A stretch of DNA of 64,000 nt from Hyphomicrobiales bacterium (GCA_900471925.1 UCGV01000036.1:62001-126000); one strand, 5' to 3'; counted from the first letter of the stretch, positions 1-8,855 are shown. Notes: generated from the letters alone by a model not told the origin. A program made the numbers and translations.

Positions 1-591
1 GTTGCCCAGGTCGCTGAAAAGAAGACGATTACCGCAGATCAGCCGCCGGTCACCGCAGCCGCTGCCGATGTCGGCCTGCCGCGCAAGGCGCCGCTTCCCG
101 ATACCCGCTATCAGACGGCGAGCACCGAAGTGGCCTTTGCTGAAACCGCCGCCCCCAAGTCGAACAACCCGCTGTTGGCGCAGCCGATGCCGTCTCCGAC
201 CAAGGTGAAGACGGTTGCGATCAAGCAGCAGGAACAGGCCTACACGCCACCGGAACAGGGCGACACGTCCGTCGATGCGTTGACCACCGCCTCCACCAAG
301 CCGGCTCCCGCAAAGGAAGTTGCTGCCAAGGAAATGCCGCAGCCGTCGGGCTGGGTTGTTCAGATCGGGGTGTCCTCGAGCCGTGAATCGGCGATGGATC
401 TTCTGGCTAGCGCCAAGGCTAAGGGCGGCAAGGCCCTGAATTCCGCGAAGCCCTTCGCTGTCGCCTATGCCAATGACGGCGACCAGATTTATCGCGCTCG
501 CTTTGGTGGTTTCGATGACCAGCGTGATGCGGTCAATGCCTGCAAGGCCCTCAAAAAGGCCGGCGTCAAGTGCTGGGCGGCTGCCCAATGA
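1..591 (+). CDS. SPOR-domain protein, C-terminal part (5' end outside window)
   Basis: The reading frame is open from base 1 and ends at TGA 589-591, so about 196 C-terminal residues are visible. The first ~115 residues are a low-complexity linker rich in Ala, Pro, Thr and Lys. The last ~80 residues, starting at GWVVQIGVSSSRESA, form a SPOR domain, which in other proteins binds denuded septal peptidoglycan. In Rhizobiaceae this kind of tail is commonly fused to a D-alanyl-D-alanine carboxypeptidase (PBP5-type), so that is the likely identity. The catalytic part lies upstream of the window, so this is inferred, not seen. Confidence 0.75.
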   Translation, partial: VAQVAEKKTITADQPPVTAAAADVGLPRKAPLPDTRYQTASTEVAFAETAAPKSNNPLLAQPMPSPTKVKTVAIKQQEQAYTPPEQGDTSVDALTTASTKPAPAKEVAAKEMPQPSGWVVQIGVSSSRESAMDLLASAKAKGGKALNSAKPFAVAYANDGDQIYRARFGGFDDQRDAVNACKALKKAGVKCWAAAQ

Positions 592-698
592 TGTCTCCGG
601 CGCTGCCTATCATTGAATTGGCGGTGGCGCCGTCTCCCGGCTGCGGTGTTCGCGCAGCCGGTCGTCGATCCTAGTTTGTATTGCGTACGGGGAAGATG

Positions 699-974
699 AT
701 GTCGATCAACGAGAATGTTCCAAATGCGCCCGAGGGGCGCCGGGCGGTGAACAAGGGCCGTTCCGGCCTGCATCCCCTCCATGAAGCCGCATTGCGCCTT
801 GCCGAACTCGGTCTGCAGCGCCCGAAGCAGAAATCGCCGAAGACGCGTGACCTCATCAATCTGCTTCTCTGCCACGGCGCTCGCGCCTGGCGCTATTCGC
901 AGCCGGAAGCGCATATTCACCTGCACATCACATCACCGGATGGCAGCTCACCAGTCGTGATGCGCTTGCGCTGA
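699..974 (+). CDS. Small hypothetical protein (91 aa)
   Basis: A short basic protein beginning MSINENVPNAPEGRRAVNK. ATG codons lie at 696 and 699. The purine-rich GGGGAAG at 689-695 directly abuts the first, so 699 has the better ribosome-site spacing. No signal peptide or membrane segment is visible. The C-terminal half (RAWRYSQPEAHIHLHITSP) is His-rich. It lies between the SPOR protein and the oppositely oriented DUF1489 gene. I do not recognise a family. Its GC-rich coding character resembles the neighbouring genes. Confidence 0.5.
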   Translation: MSINENVPNAPEGRRAVNKGRSGLHPLHEAALRLAELGLQRPKQKSPKTRDLINLLLCHGARAWRYSQPEAHIHLHITSPDGSSPVVMRLR

Positions 975-989
975 GCTGAATCGAGAAAA

Positions 990-1427
990 TCAGAGCAATC
1001 CGAGTTCTGAAAGCTCGCGGCGAAGATCCGCGGGCATTTCCGCAACGCCTGCGCCGAGACTGTCTATATCGCGCGGCACATCTTCAGGCGGATAATAGCG
1101 CCAGCCCTGGAAGGCTCGCTTCGGCTGAACCGCAGTCTCGATCACTTCGGGACCGAGAACGAGATGGCAGCGGCCGATCCCTTCTCCGTCCGTGAAGGTC
1201 TGGACGTCGAGAATCTTCTGGCGGGCCTGCACCTGCCCCTTGATCACCCAATAGAGCGAGCCGCCGTCGAGCAGTTCTTCCACGCGCTTCGGTACCATGC
1301 GGGTCGTATGGACCGAGTGTGGTTCCAGTCCTGCGGCCATGGCGCGCAAAGAGCGCTCGGCCACCCATTCGCGCAGGTCTTCGATCGAGTCGCAGCCGAC
1401 GCAGAGCTTGATGAGATTGAGTGCCAT
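990..1427 (-). CDS. DUF1489 family protein
   Basis: A 145-aa cytoplasmic protein starting MALNLIKLCVGCDSIEDLREW, a typical DUF1489 beginning. The family is widespread in Alphaproteobacteria and has no established function. The frame stays open 19 codons upstream, but the MALNLIKL start fits family members. It has a conserved alpha/beta pattern with HTTRMVPKR in the first half and WRYYPPEDVPRD near the end. It lies 61 nt downstream of sdaA on the same strand, so it may be co-transcribed. Confidence 0.75.
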   Translation of the reverse strand: MALNLIKLCVGCDSIEDLREWVAERSLRAMAAGLEPHSVHTTRMVPKRVEELLDGGSLYWVIKGQVQARQKILDVQTFTDGEGIGRCHLVLGPEVIETAVQPKRAFQGWRYYPPEDVPRDIDSLGAGVAEMPADLRRELSELGLL

Positions 1428-1488
1428 GCTGCCGTTGAAATCCTTTTGTCCGGCAGCGTCAAGCATCAAGCTTTCGCGATCCACAAAC

Positions 1489-2895
1489 TCAGCATTCGAC
1501 GACGTTGACGGCGAGGCCGCCCGTCGAGGTCTCCTTGTACTTCTCGCTCATGTCATGGCCGGTCTGGCGCATGGTCTCGATGCAGGCATCGAGCGGCACG
1601 AAATGTTGCCCGTCGCCTTTCACCGCCAGCGAGGCGGCAGTGACGGCCTTCACTGCGCCCAGAGCGTTGCGCTCGATGCAGGGGACCTGCACAAGGCCGG
1701 CGACGGGATCGCAGGTCATGCCGAGATGATGTTCGAGCGCGATTTCCGCAGCATTCTCGATCTGCGCGGGTGTGGCGCCCATGACGGCTGCGAGGCCGGC
1801 GGCAGCCATGGCGGCGGCCGAGCCGACCTCGCCCTGACAGCCGACTTCCGCGCCTGATATAGAGGCATTGTGCTTGATGATGCCGCCGACGGCTGCTGCG
1901 GTCAGCAGATAGTCGTGGATGCCCTTCTGGTCCCAGTCCTCGTGGAAATGCTCATAGTAGCGGAGCGTTGCTGGAATGACGCCGGCAGCGCCATTGGTCG
2001 GCGCGGTGACGACGCGCCCGCCCGCCGCATTTTCCTCGTTCACCGCCATCGCATAGACGCTCAGCCAGTCATTGGCGAGCAGCGGATTGGCGCGGTTGCT
2101 GCGCCATTCTTCCTGCAGCTTGTCGTGAATATGCTTGGCGCGGCGCTTGACGTTGAGCCCGCCGGGCATGATCCCCTCGACCTTCAAGCCGCGCTCGATA
2201 CAGGAGCGCATGGCTTCCCAGATGCGGTCGAGACCGGCGTCGAGTTCTTCGCGGCTGCGCTGGCTTTCCTCGTTCGCACGCTTCATTTGCGCGATCGACA
2301 GGCCGGAGCGCTCAGCCATTTCCAGCATCTGCTTGGCATTGGCGAAGGGATAGGGCACGCGGTAATTGCCCTGCGCCGCCTTCTTGCGGGCCTTCATCTG
2401 CTCCAGTTCCGTATCGGTGACGACGAAGCCGCCTCCGACGGAATAATAGATCCGCTTGACGAGCAGCCGGCCGTCCTTGTCGTAGCCGGAAAATGTCATG
2501 CCGTTCGCATGGCCCGGCAGGGGCTGCTTCTTGTCGAAGACCAGGTCCGTCTTCGGCTGGAACTGATAGGACGGATGTCCCTCGGGCGTGATCTCGCCAC
2601 TCTTCTCCACGCTGTCGATAATCGCATCCATATGGTCGGGATCGACCGTGTCGGGCGCCTGGCCCATCAGGCCGAGAATGACCGCTCTGCCCGTTCCGTG
2701 GCCTATGCCCGTATGCGCCAGCGAGCCATGCAGGCTGACCTTGAGAGCGACCACCTGCGCACCGGTGGAAGGACGCGGCCATTCGCTGGACAGGATGAGT
2801 TCAAGAAACCGGTTGGCGGCCGTCATGGGCCCCATCGTATGCGAACTCGATGGCCCGACACCGATCTTGAAAACATCGAACACTGAAAGAAACAT
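1489..2895 (-). CDS. sdaA: L-serine ammonia-lyase (iron-sulfur, single chain)
   Basis: Converts L-serine to pyruvate and ammonia with a [4Fe-4S] cluster that acts as Lewis acid. The 468-aa protein starts MFLSVFDVFKIGVGPSSSHTMGP, the family's N-terminal signature. It carries the C-terminal cysteine motifs GCQGEVGSAAAM and CDPVAGLVQVPC that hold the cluster. The length and the fused beta-alpha arrangement match the single-polypeptide class of Gram-negative bacteria. An in-frame start 8 codons upstream exists, but the conserved start is preferred. The glycine cleavage system at 26-31 kb also feeds one-carbon and serine metabolism, but the two are not linked. Confidence 0.93.
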   Translation of the reverse strand: MFLSVFDVFKIGVGPSSSHTMGPMTAANRFLELILSSEWPRPSTGAQVVALKVSLHGSLAHTGIGHGTGRAVILGLMGQAPDTVDPDHMDAIIDSVEKSGEITPEGHPSYQFQPKTDLVFDKKQPLPGHANGMTFSGYDKDGRLLVKRIYYSVGGGFVVTDTELEQMKARKKAAQGNYRVPYPFANAKQMLEMAERSGLSIAQMKRANEESQRSREELDAGLDRIWEAMRSCIERGLKVEGIMPGGLNVKRRAKHIHDKLQEEWRSNRANPLLANDWLSVYAMAVNEENAAGGRVVTAPTNGAAGVIPATLRYYEHFHEDWDQKGIHDYLLTAAAVGGIIKHNASISGAEVGCQGEVGSAAAMAAAGLAAVMGATPAQIENAAEIALEHHLGMTCDPVAGLVQVPCIERNALGAVKAVTAASLAVKGDGQHFVPLDACIETMRQTGHDMSEKYKETSTGGLAVNVVEC

Positions 2896-3137
2896 GGAGA
2901 CGCCTTCTAAAATTCTCAATGCAGATTACGCGAAGCCGGTCCCGCCTCCGCTTGACGGACCGACATGGCCTTGAACCGATGCGACATCCGGCCGGACACT
3001 AGAACTTTTCCCGCTTGGATTGAAGCGCGAAAGCCTTAAGGAAAGGCGCTATTTCAAGCTGCGGCCGCTTGCCGGTCATTGCAGCAATCCCATGCATATG
3101 TAGAGTGGCCGCATTTGATGCGGGAACTGAATCACTG

Positions 3138-3926
3138 ATGATGACGACGGCGGATTTTGTCGCTCTTGCCTATTTTGTCCTTATCTGGAGCGGTTATTCC
3201 TGGCTGTTGCACGGCCGGACATTCTTCGGTCGCACGAGCCTGACGCACGCTATGTCGGAGCGGCGCCGCGAATGGATATATAACTCTCTGCGCCGCGATT
3301 TGAAGATGATCGACACGCAGATCATGGCCGGCCTGCAGAACGGCACGGCCTTTTTCGCCTCCACCTCCATCTTCGCGATCGGCAGCTGCTTCGCTCTGCT
3401 CGGAGCCACGGAGAAGGTGGATGCGGTCTTTGCCGACCTGCCCTTCGTCTTCCACAGCGGCCATGCCGTTTTCGAAATGAAGGTCGGCGGTCTTGCCGCC
3501 CTCTTCGGCTATGCGTTCTTCAAGTTCGGCTGGTCCTACCGGCTGTTCAACTATTGCACCATTCTCTTCGGTTCCATGCCGATGATGCACGATACCGACA
3601 AGGATATCGTCGCCGCCGAGCGTGCCGCCGAACGCGTCATCCGCATGAATGTCATTGCCGGCAGCCATTTCAACGAGGGTCTGCGGGCGATCTTCCTGTC
3701 GATCGGCTATCTCGGCTGGTTCATAAACCCTTATGTCTTCATGGGAACGACATCGATCGTCGTCTTCGTCCTGACCCGCCGGCAGTTCTTCTCGGAAGCG
3801 CGGCTGGCGATCATGGATCCGCAGCTGCCACCAAATCTCCATCTTTCTCCTGTTCTGCCCGGTAAGTCGCCACCAACGGATGGGGACGAACTGACCAACG
3901 GTGACGAACTGTCTGGGGGACGATGA
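3138..3926 (+). CDS. DUF599 family membrane protein
   Basis: A 262-aa integral membrane protein starting MMTTADFVALAYFVLIWSGY. It shows about four hydrophobic segments (near residues 5-25, 75-95, 115-140 and 200-225). RRREWIYNSLRRDLKMIDTQIMAGLQNG between the first two is characteristic of DUF599. Function is unknown. The C-terminal ~30 residues are hydrophilic and variable. Its TGA (3924-3926) directly abuts the ATG of the next gene at 3927, so the two are probably translationally coupled. Confidence 0.8.
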   Translation: MMTTADFVALAYFVLIWSGYSWLLHGRTFFGRTSLTHAMSERRREWIYNSLRRDLKMIDTQIMAGLQNGTAFFASTSIFAIGSCFALLGATEKVDAVFADLPFVFHSGHAVFEMKVGGLAALFGYAFFKFGWSYRLFNYCTILFGSMPMMHDTDKDIVAAERAAERVIRMNVIAGSHFNEGLRAIFLSIGYLGWFINPYVFMGTTSIVVFVLTRRQFFSEARLAIMDPQLPPNLHLSPVLPGKSPPTDGDELTNGDELSGGR

Positions 3927-4952
3927 ATGATCTTGCCGGCAACGGAAGCGGCGGCTGACGCAAAACCGCCGCGTATCGGCCTTGTGGACACCATGCGCGG
4001 CGCCGCGCTTATTGCCATGGCCACCTATCATTTCAGCTGGGATCTGGAATTCATGGGCTATCTTCAGCCCGGAACCGCCGAGACCGGCTGGCTGAAGATC
4101 TATGCTCGCGCCATCGCCACCACCTTCCTCTTCATCGTTGGCGTCAGCCTTGTCCTCTCAAGCCGGCCGGAGATCCGCTGGAAATCTTTCTGGAAGCGTT
4201 TCGGCATGATCGCCGGCGCAGCCGTCGTCATATCGGCTGCGACCGCCTATTTCATGCCCGGTGAATGGATCTATTTCGGCATTCTGCACTGCATCGCGGT
4301 TCTCAGCCTGATCGGCGTCGTCTTCATCCGCCTGCCCTTGCCCGTGACGCTGCTGGTCACGGCGGCGCTGTTCATCGGCTGGATCGCCGATACGTTCGTC
4401 ATGCCCGGCGTGCTGGATTCGCACCTGCTCGACCCCAAGTATTTTGCCTGGCTCGGCTTTGCGGCCATGCCCGACCGGTCGAACGACTATGTGCCGCTCT
4501 TCCCCTGGGCAACGTCCTTCTTTCTCGGCATGAGCCTTGCGCGCCTCGCCTTCCGCACGAGCCTTCCGCAGCGGCTGGCAGCGCTCGGTACCGGCGGAAC
4601 ATGGCTTGCCCGTCTCGGCCGCCACAGCCTCGCCTTCTACCTCATCCATCAGCCGGTACTGATTGCGATCGCCTATGGCATGACCTTCATTGTCGCGCCG
4701 CCGAAGCCAGATCCGGCCGCAACCTATCTGCGCCAGTGCAATACGTCCTGCACGGTCGAACAGGGCGAAGCGCTCTGCCGCAGTTTCTGCCAGTGCACGC
4801 TCGATCAGTTGCAGGCGCAGCAACTCTTCACACCCTTCCAGTCAGGCGCGGTCAAGGCGGATGATGAGCGGATCATGGCGCTTGCCAGCCAATGCAGCGC
4901 CCAGATAGAGCCTGAAGCGCAGCCGGAACCTCAGCCCCAGCCGCAGCAGTGA
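3927..4952 (+). CDS. DUF1624 / heparan-alpha-glucosaminide N-acetyltransferase-like membrane protein
   Basis: A 341-aa multi-pass membrane protein. RIGLVDTMRGAALIAMATYHFSWDL near residues 16-40 and the later RLGRHSLAFYLIHQPVLI are hallmarks of the DUF1624/acyltransferase-3-like group, whose members move acyl groups across membranes. About seven to eight hydrophobic helices span residues 20-260. After the last helix there is a ~90-residue soluble tail with six cysteines (CNTSCTVEQGEALCRSFCQC) and a Pro/Gln-rich end. The substrate is unknown. The Cys pattern suggests a disulfide-bonded periplasmic tail, which is inference. Confidence 0.75.
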   Translation: MILPATEAAADAKPPRIGLVDTMRGAALIAMATYHFSWDLEFMGYLQPGTAETGWLKIYARAIATTFLFIVGVSLVLSSRPEIRWKSFWKRFGMIAGAAVVISAATAYFMPGEWIYFGILHCIAVLSLIGVVFIRLPLPVTLLVTAALFIGWIADTFVMPGVLDSHLLDPKYFAWLGFAAMPDRSNDYVPLFPWATSFFLGMSLARLAFRTSLPQRLAALGTGGTWLARLGRHSLAFYLIHQPVLIAIAYGMTFIVAPPKPDPAATYLRQCNTSCTVEQGEALCRSFCQCTLDQLQAQQLFTPFQSGAVKADDERIMALASQCSAQIEPEAQPEPQPQPQQ

Positions 4953-5345
4953 TCAGGTGGTGACACCAATTTCGGCGAGGCGGCCAAGGCAGGCCTCTTC
5001 GATATTGTCGAGTTCGGTAATCGTCTCGTCTATATCCTTGCGCTTCTGGCGCAGGTCTTCGCGCTTTTCGTCGACGCGCTTCATCAGGAGCTTGAGCTGG
5101 CCGAGTTCGCCCGGCGGCTCCTTGTAGACCTGGATGATTTCGCGGATTTCGGCGATGGTGAAGCCGATGCGCCGGCCGCGCAGGATTTCCTGGATCAGCC
5201 GCCGGTCGGCGGGCCGGAATAGCCGTGTGCGTCCACGACGTTCCGGATGGATCAGGCCTTCGTCTTCATAGAAGCGCAGCGTACGCGTCGAAACGCCGAA
5301 CTCGCGCGTCAGCTCCGTTATGCTATAGTATTTGTTCACCGGCAT
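4953..5345 (-). CDS. MerR-family transcriptional regulator
   Basis: A 130-aa regulator. Residues 6-75 form the MerR winged helix-turn-helix (YYSITELTREFGVSTRTLRFYEDEGL), followed by a dimerisation coiled coil (about residues 80-115, LKLLMKRVDEKREDLRQKRK). The C-terminus is short and lacks the CxnC metal-binding cysteines of metal-sensing MerR proteins; only one cysteine is present. It resembles the alphaproteobacterial group related to LiuR, which controls branched-chain amino acid or acyl-CoA catabolism, but no such gene is adjacent. A near-perfect palindrome upstream (5374-5397) suggests autoregulation. Confidence 0.85.
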   Translation of the reverse strand: MPVNKYYSITELTREFGVSTRTLRFYEDEGLIHPERRGRTRLFRPADRRLIQEILRGRRIGFTIAEIREIIQVYKEPPGELGQLKLLMKRVDEKREDLRQKRKDIDETITELDNIEEACLGRLAEIGVTT

Positions 5346-5373
5346 CTCATCCCCGTCATCGACCTGACATAAT

Positions 5374-5397
5374 ATTGACTTTTACGTAATAGTCAAT
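5374..5397. promoter_or_regulatory. Palindromic operator, probable MerR autoregulatory site
   Basis: ATTGACTTTTAC is followed directly by GTAATAGTCAAT, a 24-bp inverted repeat with one mismatched pair and the centre ACGT. It lies 29-52 nt upstream of the merR start codon, in the gap after mgtE. Size, AT content and position fit a MerR dimer site between promoter elements. The central TTTACGTAA resembles, from memory, the LiuR consensus. Binding is inferred. Confidence 0.6.
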
Positions 5398-5408
5398 TTT
5401 TAGGGGCG

Positions 5409-6824
5409 CTAAATCCCGAACCACCATGTGGCGATGCCGAGGAAGGCGAAGAAGCCGGTACAATCGGTCACTGTCGTGACGAAGACCGATGACGCGATCG
5501 CCGGGTCTGCCCCCATCTTGTCGAGCAGCAGCGGCAGCAGGATGCCTGCAAGGGCGGCCGCTATCAGATTGATGATCATCGCCGCGCCGATGACGGCGCC
5601 GAGCTGGTAATTGTGGAACCAGGTGCCGGCGATGATGCCGAGCAGGATGGCGAAGAGGATGCCGTTCAGGATGCCGACCCCCGCCTCCCTCCGGATGATG
5701 CGTCCGGCATTGTAGATATCGAGGTCGCGCGTCGCGAGCGCGCGCACCGTCACCGTCATGGTCTGCGTACCGGCATTGCCGCCCATGGAGGCAACGATCG
5801 GCATCAGCACCGCAAGTGCGATCATCTTCTCGATCGAGCCGTCGAACAGGCCGATGACGCTGGCGGACAGCATCGCCGTGCCGAGATTGATCAAGAGCCA
5901 TAGAAAGCGTGAACGGACGGTCGAGATGATGTTGTCGGACAGTTCTTCGTCGCCGACACCGCCGAGGCGCTTGATATCCTCGTCCGCTTCCTCATGGATC
6001 ACGTCGACCACGTCGTCGATGGTGAGCACGCCGACAAGTCGTTCGTTCTCGTCGACGACGGCGGCAGAGAGAAGGTCGTATTGTTCGAAGAGCTGGGCCG
6101 CCTCTTCCTGGTCCATCTCGGCGGGAATCGGATGGTTCGTCTCCCGCATGATGCCTTCGATTTTCGTCTGCCGTTTGGTGCGCAGGATCTGGTCGAGATC
6201 GACGGCGCCGAGCAGCTTGAAGGTCGGGTCGATCACGAAGATCTGCGAGAAGGAATAGGGCAGATCCTCCTCGTCGCGCATGTAGTCGATCGTCTGCCCC
6301 ACCGTCCAGAACGGCGGCACGGCGACAAATTCCGTCTGCATGCGGCGGCCGGCCGAGCTTTCGGGATAATCGAGCGCACGGCGAAGGCGCACCCGCTCCG
6401 TGAACGGCAGCTGCGCGAGAATCTCTTCCCGGTCTTCCTTGTCGAGATCTTCGAGAATGTAGACGGCGTCGTCCGAATCCAGTTCGCCGATCGCAGCGGC
6501 AATCTGTTCGTTCGGCATCTGGTCGACGATCTCGCGGCGGATCGTCTCGTCCACCTCGGTCAGCGCCGTCATGTCGAAATCGTCGCCGAGCAGGCGTACC
6601 AGCGCCAGGCGCTGATCCGGCTGTAGCGATTCGAGCAGGTCGCCTATTTCGGATTCGTGCAGCCTCGCGACGTTCTGGCGAAGAAACAGAGTGTCGCGAT
6701 CGGCAATGGCAGCACCCAGCCGCGCCAGGAAATCGCTGCGCACATTGCCGTCTTCATTATAGATATCGACTTCTTCGTCAGCCGGACGTCTGCGATTGCG
6801 GTCCTCGGTGTCGGTCGTCGTCAT
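5409..6824 (-). CDS. mgtE: Magnesium transporter MgtE
   Basis: A channel-type Mg2+ importer of the inner membrane, 471 aa. Domain order is typical: an acidic N domain with MgtE repeats (residues ~25-130), two CBS domains (~140-270) that sense cytosolic Mg2+, and five C-terminal membrane helices (~290-470) containing MPIVASMGGNAGTQT, the pore signature. The start MTTTDTEDRNRRR is preferred because GAGGGCGG lies just upstream. It is transcribed toward merR. I see no Mg2+ riboswitch in the 244-nt upstream gap. Confidence 0.95.
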   Translation of the reverse strand: MTTTDTEDRNRRRPADEEVDIYNEDGNVRSDFLARLGAAIADRDTLFLRQNVARLHESEIGDLLESLQPDQRLALVRLLGDDFDMTALTEVDETIRREIVDQMPNEQIAAAIGELDSDDAVYILEDLDKEDREEILAQLPFTERVRLRRALDYPESSAGRRMQTEFVAVPPFWTVGQTIDYMRDEEDLPYSFSQIFVIDPTFKLLGAVDLDQILRTKRQTKIEGIMRETNHPIPAEMDQEEAAQLFEQYDLLSAAVVDENERLVGVLTIDDVVDVIHEEADEDIKRLGGVGDEELSDNIISTVRSRFLWLLINLGTAMLSASVIGLFDGSIEKMIALAVLMPIVASMGGNAGTQTMTVTVRALATRDLDIYNAGRIIRREAGVGILNGILFAILLGIIAGTWFHNYQLGAVIGAAMIINLIAAALAGILLPLLLDKMGADPAIASSVFVTTVTDCTGFFAFLGIATWWFGI

Positions 6825-7068
6825 CTGCCGCCCTCGCATCTCTTATCTGATTTCAACGACTGTCGAGCCGCATTCGAGAATGGCGGCAGAAAACGTATTG
6901 TCAACAAGCGGATACGCGAATCCCGTCCTGCCCTTGAGGCTGCCGGAATCCGCATTGACCAGCTAGCCGAAAGCACTTCAGGCGTAAAGCGTAAACCCAT
7001 GCTTTCTGATGACAATGCTTGTGGCTGACGATAGTTTCCGCTGCCATTCGATAAGAGGAAGCCAAACC

Positions 7069-7563
7069 GTGCCGATCCGCCCGATTCTCCGCTATCCGCA
7101 TGCCGGCCTGAAGACGGTCTGTGCGCCGGTGAAGACGTTTGATTCCGCCCTGTCGGACCTTGCCGACGACTTGCTGCAGACGATGCGCGCCGCCCCCGGC
7201 GTCGGCATAACGGCGGCCCACATCGGCGTCTTCCAGCGCCTGACGGTGCTCGAACTCGACAAGGCCGATGGCACACGCATCTATGCCAACCCGGAGATCA
7301 CATGGTTTTCCGATGAGACGATGGTTCATATGGAGGGCAGCGTCTCCATGCCCGGTGCGACCGACGAGGTGACGCGCCCGAACGCGATTCGCTTCCGCTA
7401 CCAGGATCTCCGCGGCAATAGCCATGAAGAGGAAGCCTCGGGCTTCCTGGCCATCTGCATCCAGCACGAGGTCGATCAGCTCGACGGTGTTTTCTGGCTG
7501 CAGCGCCTGTCGCGGCTGAAGCGTGACCGGTTGATCCGGAAATGGGAAAAGACGAAAAGCTGA
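7069..7563 (+). CDS. Peptide-deformylase-like protein with altered metal-site motifs
   Basis: A 164-aa protein of the deformylase fold. A GTG start at 7069 follows AAGAGGAAG and gives MPIRPILRYPHAGLKTVC. Active deformylases carry GxGxAAxQ, EGCLS and HExxH, in which one Cys and two His hold the metal. Here the motifs read GVGITAAH (44-51), EGSVS (89-93) and HEVDQ (133-137). The metal-binding Cys is Ser91 and the second His is Gln137, while the catalytic Glu134 remains. Normal removal of formyl from new proteins is therefore doubtful. It may be a pseudoenzyme or have another substrate. It stands alone between mgtE and a BON-domain gene. Confidence 0.8.
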   Translation: MPIRPILRYPHAGLKTVCAPVKTFDSALSDLADDLLQTMRAAPGVGITAAHIGVFQRLTVLELDKADGTRIYANPEITWFSDETMVHMEGSVSMPGATDEVTRPNAIRFRYQDLRGNSHEEEASGFLAICIQHEVDQLDGVFWLQRLSRLKRDRLIRKWEKTKS

Positions 7564-7642
7564 AGGCCACCACACAATCGGCCGAACCAGGAGCGTCCTT
7601 GCCGCGTTTGCCCTGCAGAACGGAAACCGCAAGGAGATGACA

Positions 7643-8140
7643 ATGCCTGGAATCAAGGACAGGTCCTCGCTTTCCCGCGAAGAGGATTATCGTGACTTTG
7701 AAGAGCGCGACGTGGATGACGGCTGGCCCTACGCCGATGGCAGCGGCGCCATTGCCGAGAGCACAGATAACCGCCCCTATGGTGAAACCTCGGCCAATTT
7801 CGACCGTGACCGCAACAGCGGCTTCCGCATCGACGGCACGGACGCGGAGGGCAATGAAAACCGTCTGAAGGATTCGCTCAAGCCGGATACGATTGATCGC
7901 GATGAAAGCGACGACCTGGAAGCCCGCGTGACTGACAATCTCGAAAATATCCCGGACGTAGATGTCGACAGTATCGAAGTTCACGCCGATGGCCATACCG
8001 TAACTCTGGAAGGTTCAGTCGAAACCATCGGCATTGCCCGCAAGGTCGAACTTGGCGCGCTTTCGGTAGACGGCGTCCATCACGTCCGCAATCACCTGCA
8101 GACGACAGGCGTCGACGCTCATATCCGCAGCGATGATTAA
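7643..8140 (+). CDS. BON-domain protein
   Basis: A 165-aa, very acidic protein. Residues ~1-90 are hydrophilic and low in complexity, with no signal peptide. Residues ~95-160 form a BON domain (ARVTDNLENIPDVDVDSIEVH, then VTLEGSVETIGIARKVE), a fold found in osmotically induced proteins such as OsmY. AAGGAG ends at 7636, immediately before an ATG at 7637, so the ATG at 7643 with proper spacing is the likelier start. Without a secretion signal it would act in the cytoplasm. A strong terminator follows. Confidence 0.8.
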   Translation: MPGIKDRSSLSREEDYRDFEERDVDDGWPYADGSGAIAESTDNRPYGETSANFDRDRNSGFRIDGTDAEGNENRLKDSLKPDTIDRDESDDLEARVTDNLENIPDVDVDSIEVHADGHTVTLEGSVETIGIARKVELGALSVDGVHHVRNHLQTTGVDAHIRSDD

Positions 8141-8170
8141 GGCCTGAAAAACACAAAGTTGCCACATTTG

Positions 8171-8203
8171 AAAACCGGAAAGCGACCCACTTTCCGGTTT
8201 TTG
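8171..8203 (+). terminator. Rho-independent terminator after the BON gene
   Basis: A perfect 12-bp stem (8171-8182 with 8190-8201, AAAACCGGAAAG) and a 7-nt loop, ending in a short T run. It lies 31 nt after the BON-gene stop codon. Because the stem starts with A residues it could work in both directions. Confidence 0.85.
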
Positions 8204-8472
8204 TGTCTCTAAAATTACAAATAGTTAATCAATTAAAGATTGCAACATTGTCATGTTGGTGAAAGTGCTGACATCTCAGGCGATTAAGTGTGCCGGCTAA
8301 GGTAACGCACCCCTCAAGAACGTTGACAAATATGTGATTTTATTTGGACAAAACGCCGCAACAGGGCCGACATCTTTCTCACAAAAATGCCTGAATTGGG
8401 GCGCGAACTCAACCGTGCCGAGGGTTGGCTTTACGTTGTTGAATGCAACAACAGATTGAGGAGATAGACCCC

Positions 8473-8844
8473 ATGCGCATGAAAATCGCCGCCGCCGCTG
8501 CAGTGTTTGCTGTGAGCCTCGCCAGTGCTGCTTTCGCTCAGCCGCAGTATGATGACCAGTACTCCAACAATGGCGATGGCCTCTACCAGACACCCGTCGC
8601 ACCGGCCAAGCCCGTTCACTACCCGAGCCATGTGACGCCGCCGGCCTATTCCAGCGACTATACGAATGACAGCGATGGCTTCGCACCGAGCGCGATGGCA
8701 AAGCCGGCAAAAGTCGACAATACGGCGACTGCCAGCATCAAGCCGCTTCCGAATTGCCACAGCATGGTCGGCCCGAAGGGCTCGCGCCAGAAAGGCGCCG
8801 ATAGCGGTGCTTCCCGCACCGAAGCCTGCCGTGAAATGCACTGA
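8473..8844 (+). CDS. Small secreted protein of unknown function
   Basis: A 123-aa precursor. MRMKIAAAAAVFAVSLASAAFA is a clear Sec signal peptide (about residues 1-22), followed by a mature Pro/Tyr/Asn/Ser-rich region with repeated short motifs (QYDDQYSNNGDGLYQT, then SDYTNDSDGF). Two cysteines near the end (PNCHSM, EACREM) could form a disulfide. GAGGAG at 8458-8463 supports the start at 8473 rather than the upstream ATG at 8443. I recognise no family. It is flanked by terminators, so it is a single-gene unit. The 270 nt before it are AT-rich (contains TTGACA at 8323) with no further gene. Confidence 0.7.
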   Translation: MRMKIAAAAAVFAVSLASAAFAQPQYDDQYSNNGDGLYQTPVAPAKPVHYPSHVTPPAYSSDYTNDSDGFAPSAMAKPAKVDNTATASIKPLPNCHSMVGPKGSRQKGADSGASRTEACREMH

Positions 8845-8855
8845 CATAATGCGAG

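Noticed and set aside
8323..8352. TTGACA as a sigma-70 promoter for the small secreted protein
   Set aside because: TTGACA is present, but no acceptable -10 hexamer follows at 16-18 nt. It was mentioned only as a base-composition feature.
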